Source: Desulfofustis sp.
GTDB taxonomy: Bacteria > Desulfobacterota > Desulfobulbia > Desulfobulbales > Desulfocapsaceae
Assembly: GCA_029287755.1 (NCBI GenBank)
Contig: JARFQM010000422.1
Location: forward strand, 1 to 12,970
DNA: 12,970 bases
Reading direction: 5' to 3'
In this document: piece after piece, positions 6,584 to 12,970 of the stretch
Layout of the letters: the number at the start of each line of letters is the position of its first letter
Position numbering within the stretch: position 1 is the stretch's first letter
Program-made: the position numbers and the translations under genes
The notes under the pieces: model-generated
What the model was told of the DNA's origin: nothing
Database searches by the model: none
The model's input: only the letters and a program-made list of their open reading frames with translations

Positions 6584-7705
6584 TCAGTCACCGTTCTGCC
6601 CCACCTGAAAACGCCTCATCCTGACGTTAAGCAGGATGCCGAAGGCCAGCAGGGTCGTCAGCAGTGAAGAACCGCCGTAGGAGACCAGCGGCAGAGGAAT
6701 GCCGACCACCGGCAGGAAGCCGAGGATCATCAGCAGATTGATGACCGCCTGCCAGAAGATCAGCATGACGATGCCGAACGACAGCAGCATGCCGAACCGG
6801 TCCCTGGCAAAGGCGCTCGAGTAAAGCCCCCAGATCAGCATCAGAAAATAGATCGAGATAAAAAACAGACTGCCGAAGAACCCCCACTCCTCACTCCAGA
6901 CCGCAAAGGCGAAATCGGTGTGACGTTCGGGGAGGAAGTGGAGATGGCCCTGAGTGCCTTCGAGATAGCCTTTGCCAAACCTGCCGCCGCTGCCCACCGC
7001 AATTTTCGACTGCATGATCTGATAGCCGCTGCCCATGGGATCCCCTTCCGGATTCAGAAAGGTCTGAATACGCTGTTTCTGGTACGGCTTCAGTAACTTT
7101 TCCCAGGCCAGGAAGACCATGGCAACGCCGGTGCTCCCTAAGATGGCGTAGACTGAAAAGCGCAGTTTTACGAAGACAGTCATCGACACGAAGATGAAAC
7201 CGAGCATCAGGGCCGTTCCCAGGTCGGGCTGCAGGAGAATGAGGACGAAAGGCACCAGGGTGAGCCCGATCGGCACTACCAGTTGCCTGATGGTGTACCC
7301 GTCGGTCACCTCCTTGCGTGAATAGTAGCTGGCCAGGGTGATGACCAGCATCAGCTTGGCCAGCTCGGAGGGCTGCAGATTGAAAAAGCCGAGACTGATC
7401 CAGCGCTGGGCCCCCCCGGCAGTCTTGCCGATAATCAAAATCGCGGCAAGCAGACCGACCACGAAAATATAGAAAAAATAGTTCCAGAAATGCAGCTCCT
7501 GGTAGTCGACAGCCAGGATCACCAGGATGGCGCTAAAGCCAATCAGGTAGAAATAAAGCTGCTTGAGGTAGGGCGGCGTGCCCCACGGCTTGGGCGGATA
7601 GGAGGCGCTGTAGAGGTTGAACAGCGACATGGCGCAGACAAGCAGAAACATGATCAGCAGCCACCAGTCGAAATGGGCCAGCATTCTTCTGTCGAAGCGA
7701 ATCAT
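6584..7705 (-). CDS. rodA: RodA, SEDS peptidoglycan glycosyltransferase
   Basis: Polymerises lipid II into glycan strands during cell elongation, working with PBP2 in the inner membrane. 373 residues with about ten membrane segments. SEDS signatures seen are GGAQRWISLG, QPSELAKL, LLQPDLGTA, GSGYQIMQSKIAVGSGG, and LPERHTDFAFAV holding D264, which aligns with the catalytic aspartate D262 of E. coli RodA. The C-terminal GIPLPLVSYGGSS is also typical. I start at ATG 7705 (MIRFDRRML), with GGGG at 7714-7717 as ribosome site. The frame can be extended to a TTG at 7720, which is less likely. It is the last gene of the operon, 45 bases after mrdA. Confidence 0.96.
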   Translation of the reverse strand: MIRFDRRMLAHFDWWLLIMFLLVCAMSLFNLYSASYPPKPWGTPPYLKQLYFYLIGFSAILVILAVDYQELHFWNYFFYIFVVGLLAAILIIGKTAGGAQRWISLGFFNLQPSELAKLMLVITLASYYSRKEVTDGYTIRQLVVPIGLTLVPFVLILLQPDLGTALMLGFIFVSMTVFVKLRFSVYAILGSTGVAMVFLAWEKLLKPYQKQRIQTFLNPEGDPMGSGYQIMQSKIAVGSGGRFGKGYLEGTQGHLHFLPERHTDFAFAVWSEEWGFFGSLFFISIYFLMLIWGLYSSAFARDRFGMLLSFGIVMLIFWQAVINLLMILGFLPVVGIPLPLVSYGGSSLLTTLLAFGILLNVRMRRFQVGQNGD

Positions 7706-7750
7706 TGCTAAAGGCCCCAAGCTACGCGGTCAACAATGCTTTCCGGTTGT

Positions 7751-9664
7751 TTACGCCTTGCCATCCTTGTCTTCCTCGGCCTCTTTCCGGGCCTGCTCGA
7801 GCAGATACTTCTCAAAATATTTTTTCAGTACCACCCGGGCTATGGGCCCTGCTCCTGAACCGCCGTGCAGCCCGTGCTCCACCAGGACAGTCACGGCAAT
7901 TTTGGGATTGTCGGCCGGCGCGTAGCAGGTGAACCAGGCGTGATCCCGGAATTTATAAGGTATATCCTGCTCTTTGAGGCCTTTGTACTGGGCCAGCCGC
8001 ACCACCTGGGCGGTACCGGTCTTGCCGGCCACGGTCAACCCCTTGATGCGCACGTTGCGGGCCGTACCCCGCTTGCCATGAACCACCCCGAAGAGCCCGT
8101 CCTTGAGGATGGGCAGGTAGCCCTTCTCCCGGCTGGACAGTTCGCTGAGCAGTTTCGGGCTGAACTGCTCGACTATGTCGCCGTCAGTGGTCTTCACCAT
8201 CTCCACGATCTGCGGCTGATAGATCTTGCCGCCGCTGGCGATGGCCGCGGTCATCAGGCAGATCTGCAGCGGCGTCATATTGTTGAAGCCCTGGCCTATG
8301 GCCACCGACAGGGTCTCACCCTCGTGCCATTTTTCTTTGAACCGCTTACGTTTCCAATCCTTGGTCGGGACAATGCCCGCCTTCTCGTGTTCCAGTTCGA
8401 TACCCGATCTGGCGCCCAGACCCAGTTTCTTGGCATAGGCCGCCAGCCGGTCGACACCGAGCCGCTGGCCGACCTGGTAGAAAAACACATCGCACGATTC
8501 GGTGATTGCCCGCCTGATGTCCACCGTTCCGTGCCCACTGTGTTTCCAGCAGCGGTAGAGGCGCCGGCCGAAGTAGTAATGGCCGGGACAATAGAAAGTG
8601 GTATGCTCGGTGATCACCCCCTCTGACAGTCCCGCCAGGGCGGTGACGATCTTGTAAGTCGAGCCGGGTGGATAGACACCCTGCACCGCTTTGTTGAGCA
8701 GCGGATTGCGCGGGTTCTCCAGCAGCGCGTTCCAGTTCTTCATGGAAATACCGCCGATAAAGTCCTCCAGGTGAATGGTCGGAGCACTCACTGCCGCCAG
8801 GACCCGTCCGCTATCGACCTCCATGGCCACCACCGCCCCGGCCTTGTCACTGATGGCCAGATACTGCTCGGCCGCCCGTTGCAGCTCGACGTCAATCGTC
8901 AAGGTGATGTCCCGGCCCGGCAGCGGATCCACATGCTTGAGCTGCTGCTGTTCGAAGCCGCTGGCATTGACTTCGGTTGAACTGCTGCCCTTTTCACCGC
9001 GCAGATCCTTTTCCCGAATACGCTCCAGGCCCCGCTTGCCGATCAGGTCGCCGCCTTCGTAGACCCCGTTTTTATCGGCTTCAAGCTCCTGGGGATTGAT
9101 TGAGCCGATATAGCCGATGATATTGGCTCCCAGGTCTCCGTAATGATACACTCTGACCGGCTGTACCTCGATCCTTATACCCGAGAATTTGTACTTGTTG
9201 TTCTCCAGGTAGGCAAGCGTCTGCCAATCGACATCCTCCTTGAGCGTGATAGGAAAATGCCTGGGCGTCCCGGAGCCTTTCCTTATTCGCTCCCAGAGCA
9301 CCTCTATATCCTCATCGAGCACCACCGAGAGTCGTTTCAGGACATCCTGGATATCAAACGAATCCTCCCTGATCAGCGCAACATTGAAGGAAGGTCGGTT
9401 GGTGACTATTTCGCGGCCATACTTGTCGAAGATATGGCCGCGCGGGGGCGGCACGGTGCGGATCCGTACCCGGTTGTTTTCGGCCAGGCCGCGGTAGTGC
9501 TCACCAAGATTGATCTGCAGATACCAGAACCGGGAGATGATAATCATAAGAAAAAGCAGGATGACGCCCATGGCGACCATCGCCCTGCGCTTAAGCATGT
9601 TCAGCGCTTCTTCGTCATGCTCGGTGATCTCTTCGAGATCGTCTATGAACAGTTTTTTTTCCAT
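7751..9664 (-). CDS. mrdA: Penicillin-binding protein 2, elongation transpeptidase
   Basis: Class B penicillin-binding protein that cross-links new peptidoglycan in the Rod complex and activates RodA. 637 residues, the normal size. A cytoplasmic tail of about 28 residues precedes one membrane anchor (about 30-50). The pedestal domain follows, with PPPRGHIFDKYGREI. The transpeptidase domain carries the nucleophile motif PPGSTYK (S335), the second motif SCD (S390-D392) typical of PBP2, and KTGTAQ (K548). All three active-site motifs are intact. ATG 9664 is one base after the mreD stop, so translation is probably coupled. The C terminus is a short charged tail rich in Glu, Lys and Asp. Confidence 0.96.
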   Translation of the reverse strand: MEKKLFIDDLEEITEHDEEALNMLKRRAMVAMGVILLFLMIIISRFWYLQINLGEHYRGLAENNRVRIRTVPPPRGHIFDKYGREIVTNRPSFNVALIREDSFDIQDVLKRLSVVLDEDIEVLWERIRKGSGTPRHFPITLKEDVDWQTLAYLENNKYKFSGIRIEVQPVRVYHYGDLGANIIGYIGSINPQELEADKNGVYEGGDLIGKRGLERIREKDLRGEKGSSSTEVNASGFEQQQLKHVDPLPGRDITLTIDVELQRAAEQYLAISDKAGAVVAMEVDSGRVLAAVSAPTIHLEDFIGGISMKNWNALLENPRNPLLNKAVQGVYPPGSTYKIVTALAGLSEGVITEHTTFYCPGHYYFGRRLYRCWKHSGHGTVDIRRAITESCDVFFYQVGQRLGVDRLAAYAKKLGLGARSGIELEHEKAGIVPTKDWKRKRFKEKWHEGETLSVAIGQGFNNMTPLQICLMTAAIASGGKIYQPQIVEMVKTTDGDIVEQFSPKLLSELSSREKGYLPILKDGLFGVVHGKRGTARNVRIKGLTVAGKTGTAQVVRLAQYKGLKEQDIPYKFRDHAWFTCYAPADNPKIAVTVLVEHGLHGGSGAGPIARVVLKKYFEKYLLEQARKEAEEDKDGKA

Positions 9665-9665
9665 C

Positions 9666-10202
9666 CTATGACCTGAAACGGTTTCCTCCCTTCTTCCTCG
9701 CCACCCGGGGCACCACCCGCCGATTGAGAAGATATTCGTAGAGGCTGTTGAACAGTAGGAAACAGGGGACGGTGGCGATCATCAGAATGATCGTCTCTCT
9801 CCCCGCCCGGTGCCACGACCAGGGCGAGACCAGATCGGCCGCCGCCATGCTCAGCGCCGCATAAAAACCAAACTGGACAAGAAAGTAGCTGATGCCTACC
9901 AGCGGTACCTGGTAGGCCGCCTCCTTGACCGGGCTGTTCTGGGTAAGCAGATTGAGGGTGAAAAAGACAATCAGGTACTTGACGACAAACATTCCCAGAT
10001 AGATGCCGGTCACCACATCCATCATCCAGCCCAGCATGAAGGCCAGCAGACAGCCGAGCAGCCAGTCGAAGCGAAAGGCCGCGAAGGCAACCAGGATAAA
10101 GACGAAATCGGGGAAACCGAGCCAGGCCGGCAGGATCTGCAGAATGGTGGTCTGCATGACAATAAGGAAAATGCCGACAAGCAGAAAGGTGGTGATTTTC
10201 AT
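9666..10202 (-). CDS. mreD: Rod shape-determining protein MreD
   Basis: Small integral inner-membrane protein of the elongasome that associates with MreC and helps set PBP2/RodA activity. 178 residues with five or six hydrophobic segments, starting MKITTFLLVGIFLIVMQTTI. FDWLLGCLLAFMLGWMMDVVTGIYLGM contains the D-x-x-x-G pattern common in MreD. A basic tail (RRVVPRVARKKGG) is likely cytoplasmic. MreD is poorly conserved, so the call depends partly on its position between mreC (6-base gap) and mrdA (1-base gap). Confidence 0.92.
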   Translation of the reverse strand: MKITTFLLVGIFLIVMQTTILQILPAWLGFPDFVFILVAFAAFRFDWLLGCLLAFMLGWMMDVVTGIYLGMFVVKYLIVFFTLNLLTQNSPVKEAAYQVPLVGISYFLVQFGFYAALSMAAADLVSPWSWHRAGRETIILMIATVPCFLLFNSLYEYLLNRRVVPRVARKKGGNRFRS

Positions 10203-10208
10203 CTTTGC

Positions 10209-11087
10209 TCATCCTCCCGACGAATCGATTTTGCCCTGGATCAGCGACTGCTGGAGAGAGAGATTGAGCTGTACGAACTCCAGCCGCTGGAAATCAACCG
10301 AGGGCTCCACCTCGATTTCCAGAAACATGCCTCGTTTTTTCCGGTGCACCGCAGACACGGTGCCGACCGGGATACCCGAGGCAAAGACCCCGCCGATGCC
10401 AGCCGTGACGATATGATCACCCTGATTGACCTCGGCGTTCTTGAGCACGTAGTGGAGCAGATAGCCGCCCTCGCCAACACCTTTGAGGATCCCCCGGACC
10501 CTGCTCTTCTGAACGAAGACATCGATGGCACTGCTCGGCGCGATGGCCAGCAGCACTTTGGAATAGTTGTTGGAGACATGGATCACCTGGCCAACGATCC
10601 CATTGGAGTTCAGGGCCACCATGCCCTCGACCACGCCGTCATTCTCGCCGCGATCAACGATGATGGTGTGAAACCAGAAGCTTGGATCCTTGCCGATGAC
10701 CCGGGCGGTCAGCGGGGGAAAATCGGTCCCCTTGCGGAAATCGAGTTCCTGCTGCAGCCGCAGATAGGTGGTGTAGGCCTCACGGTAGGTGGCCAGATCC
10801 TCCTCGTATGATCTGAGCATCGCCTTGAGACGTATATTCTCTTCCCTGACCGAAAGCAGATCGACATAATCCTCCCAGAATGTGCGGGCGGCTGAAGTTG
10901 CTTTGGCCGAGATGGACTGCAGGGGGCCCAGGATTTCCAGGGTGATCTGGTGGGAGACACCGAACCGGCCGCCAAAGGTATAGGCCAGCAGGACAAGCCC
11001 TCCCAGCAACAGGGATACGGCAAGCAGCACGGAGCGGAGACGTAGAGCCCCGATACGTGTCTTTCTGTCCTTGGACTGTTTACTCAC
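10209..11087 (-). CDS. mreC: Rod shape-determining protein MreC
   Basis: Bitopic scaffold linking MreB inside the cell to PBP2 in the periplasm. 292 residues: basic cytoplasmic start, membrane helix about 17-37, coiled coil about 70-115 (REENIRLKAMLRSYEEDLATY region), then the paired beta domains with GMVALNSNGIVGQV, KVLLAIAPSSAIDV, GDHIVTAGIGGVFASGIPVG and EIEVEPSVDFQRLE, all typical of MreC. The start codon is GTG 11087. There is no ribosome site at normal spacing. GGGAG (11108-11104) lies 16 bases away, in the loop of a GCAGC/GCTGC hairpin (11098-11113), so the exact start is less certain than the gene. It lies 41 bases after mreB. Confidence 0.95.
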   Translation of the reverse strand: MSKQSKDRKTRIGALRLRSVLLAVSLLLGGLVLLAYTFGGRFGVSHQITLEILGPLQSISAKATSAARTFWEDYVDLLSVREENIRLKAMLRSYEEDLATYREAYTTYLRLQQELDFRKGTDFPPLTARVIGKDPSFWFHTIIVDRGENDGVVEGMVALNSNGIVGQVIHVSNNYSKVLLAIAPSSAIDVFVQKSRVRGILKGVGEGGYLLHYVLKNAEVNQGDHIVTAGIGGVFASGIPVGTVSAVHRKKRGMFLEIEVEPSVDFQRLEFVQLNLSLQQSLIQGKIDSSGG

Positions 11088-11128
11088 TATAAGAACGGCA
11101 GCTCTCCCGCTGCGGAGTAGAAGCGGCC

Positions 11129-12193
<1,065 letters not shown>

Positions 12194-12275
12194 TTATGTA
12201 AAATTGATTCAGATTTCCAAGCAGTTAGGTGTATGGCAGGAAGTCTGGAAAAATATAGTCTTACTAAAAAGGGGA

Positions 12276-12304
12276 AAGATACCAGAGCACCGCTTTGTTG
12301 GCAA
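12276..12304 (-). promoter_or_regulatory. Sigma-70 promoter of the mreB operon
   Basis: On the minus strand, TTGCCA (12304-12299, 5/6) and TATCTT (12281-12276, 4/6) are separated by exactly 17 bases. Initiation would fall near 12269, giving a leader of about 100 bases before ATG 12166. No competing pair in the region is as good. Confidence 0.6.
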
Positions 12305-12316
12305 GATTAATGGCAG

Positions 12317-12334
12317 GTGATGGAGTTCCATCAC
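12317..12334. promoter_or_regulatory. Palindrome upstream of the mreB promoter, possible operator
   Basis: GTGATGGA (12317-12324) and TCCATCAC (12327-12334) form a perfect 8-bp inverted repeat around a 2-base centre, 12 bases upstream of the mreB -35 box. The size and position suit a dimeric regulator. There is no T-run, so it is not a terminator. Which protein might bind is unknown. Confidence 0.35.
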
Positions 12335-12490
12335 TCTTCAAGGTCCCCGGAAAAATCAGGTTTTCAGTTTAATATCAAGGTGAATGACAAGATGTGACCA
12401 CAACCATATAATTGATATTCACCGAATATTTTTTTTATGCAGCAGGGAGAGTGGACAAAAGGCTATTTCCCCTGGGATCCTTGATTTTTA

Positions 12491-12519
12491 TTGACACTCA
12501 CAATAAAGGCTGGTAGAAA
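12491..12519 (+). promoter_or_regulatory. Sigma-70 promoter of the tRNA-Ala gene
   Basis: A perfect TTGACA (12491-12496), a 17-base spacer, and TAGAAA (12514-12519, 4/6). Initiation near 12526 would give a precursor with a 5' leader of about 19 bases. Confidence 0.6.
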
Positions 12520-12544
12520 AATATGCTTTAGCCGCCTACTTCGT

Positions 12545-12620
<76 letters not shown>

Positions 12621-12628
12621 ATTATAAT

Positions 12629-12670
12629 AGCCACTTAACACATCCTGTTGAGTGGCTTTGTTACTTTTTA
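12629..12670 (+). terminator. Intrinsic terminator of tRNA-Ala
   Basis: A 12-bp stem, AGCCACTTAACA (12629-12640) with TGTTGAGTGGCT (12646-12657), containing one T-G wobble and a CATCC loop. It is followed by TTGTTACTTTTTA. It begins 8 bases after the CCA end. Confidence 0.85.
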
Positions 12671-12936
12671 TCCTCGTTTGCCCCACCCCTGCCCCGCTTT
12701 TTTTATTGTTATTTATAACATTTTTAGGTAGCTCCACGACGAAGCTTTGTCTGGCGGTAACCAACCCGCGAATATCAGGCGCTCAACCGTCGTTTTAAAG
12801 ACTCCGCCTCTGCTCTTGTCATGATACTAAAAAAAACACCTGCTGAAAAACAGGAAATGGGGTCGTTTATTCTAATTGACTCTGTCGGACATATCAGGAA
12901 AAGCCTTCAATTTGTCAATACTTCACGACATATGAT
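12671..12936. other. Contig-end region without a recognisable gene
   Basis: Only short open frames. The longest-looking minus-strand start, at about 12823, reads MTRAEAESLKRRLSA and then stops, so if it is anything it is a remnant. TAGCTCCAC at 12729-12737 repeats nine bases of the tRNA 3' end, too short to call an attachment site. CCTG/CAGG at about 12841-12856 is a minor hairpin. Confidence 0.5.
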
Positions 12937-12970
12937 CTGTCTCTTATACACATCTGACGCTGCCGACGAC
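12937..12970. other. Nextera sequencing adapter (non-genomic)
   Basis: Bases 12937-12955 are CTGTCTCTTATACACATCT, the reverse complement of the Tn5 mosaic end used in Nextera libraries. They are followed by GACGCTGCCGACGA (12956-12969), the reverse complement of the read-1 primer part. The last base would be index sequence. This is adapter read-through left in the assembly, not a transposon of the organism, and it marks the contig end. Confidence 0.97.

Noticed and set aside
9810..10811. 333-residue plus-strand open frame
   Set aside because: Antisense to mreD and mreC, and rich in His, Asp and Gln as shadow frames are; no domain recognised.
12415..12436. AT-rich hairpin with T-run on the plus strand
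   Set aside because: The stem is only 6 weak pairs and no plus-strand gene lies upstream to be terminated.

Overview
The window looks like the end of a contig from a Gram-negative, probably anaerobic bacterium. I infer a Desulfobulbales-type member of Desulfobacterota (the former Deltaproteobacteria). The inference rests on gene content: a TAXI-type TRAP solute receptor, a KamA-like radical SAM enzyme, a stand-alone ferrochelatase and a complete mreB-mreC-mreD-mrdA-rodA cell-shape operon. It does not come from a marker-gene comparison. The last 34 bases are not genomic: they match the Nextera (Tn5 mosaic end plus read-1) sequencing adapter.

Layout from left to right. A TAXI receptor gene on the minus strand (1-792) runs off the left edge and has a long, hairpin-rich leader. 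A 669-base intergenic region (793-1461) holds that leader's promoter. It also holds, on the plus strand, a structured leader RNA that resembles a divergent cobalamin riboswitch and runs into a strong intrinsic terminator (1354-1407). This leader precedes a two-gene plus-strand operon: an ATP-grasp ligase-like protein (1462-2889) and, overlapping it by ATGA, a lysine 2,3-aminomutase-like radical SAM/PLP enzyme (2886-4469). The aminomutase keeps its Fe-S cysteines and PLP lysine but appears to lack both aspartates that bind the lysine side chain in true lysine 2,3-aminomutase. The pair plausibly makes a beta-amino acid and ligates it to something. This is the best candidate here for an undescribed system.

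After the operon come two inverted copies of a REP-like GGGGACAC palindrome. A ribosome hibernation factor fused to a cold-shock domain follows on the minus strand (4649-5182) with its own terminator. Ferrochelatase hemH is on the plus strand (5552-6535) and converges on the elongasome operon, which reads right to left: mreB, mreC, mreD, mrdA (PBP2), rodA (12166 down to 6584). Its five products form the Rod system: the MreB filament, the MreC/MreD membrane scaffold, the PBP2 transpeptidase and the RodA glycosyltransferase. A good sigma-70 promoter lies about 110 bases upstream of mreB.

A tRNA-Ala(GGC) gene with its own promoter and terminator lies at 12545-12620. The stretch from 12671 to 12936 has no gene I can recognise, and the contig ends in adapter.
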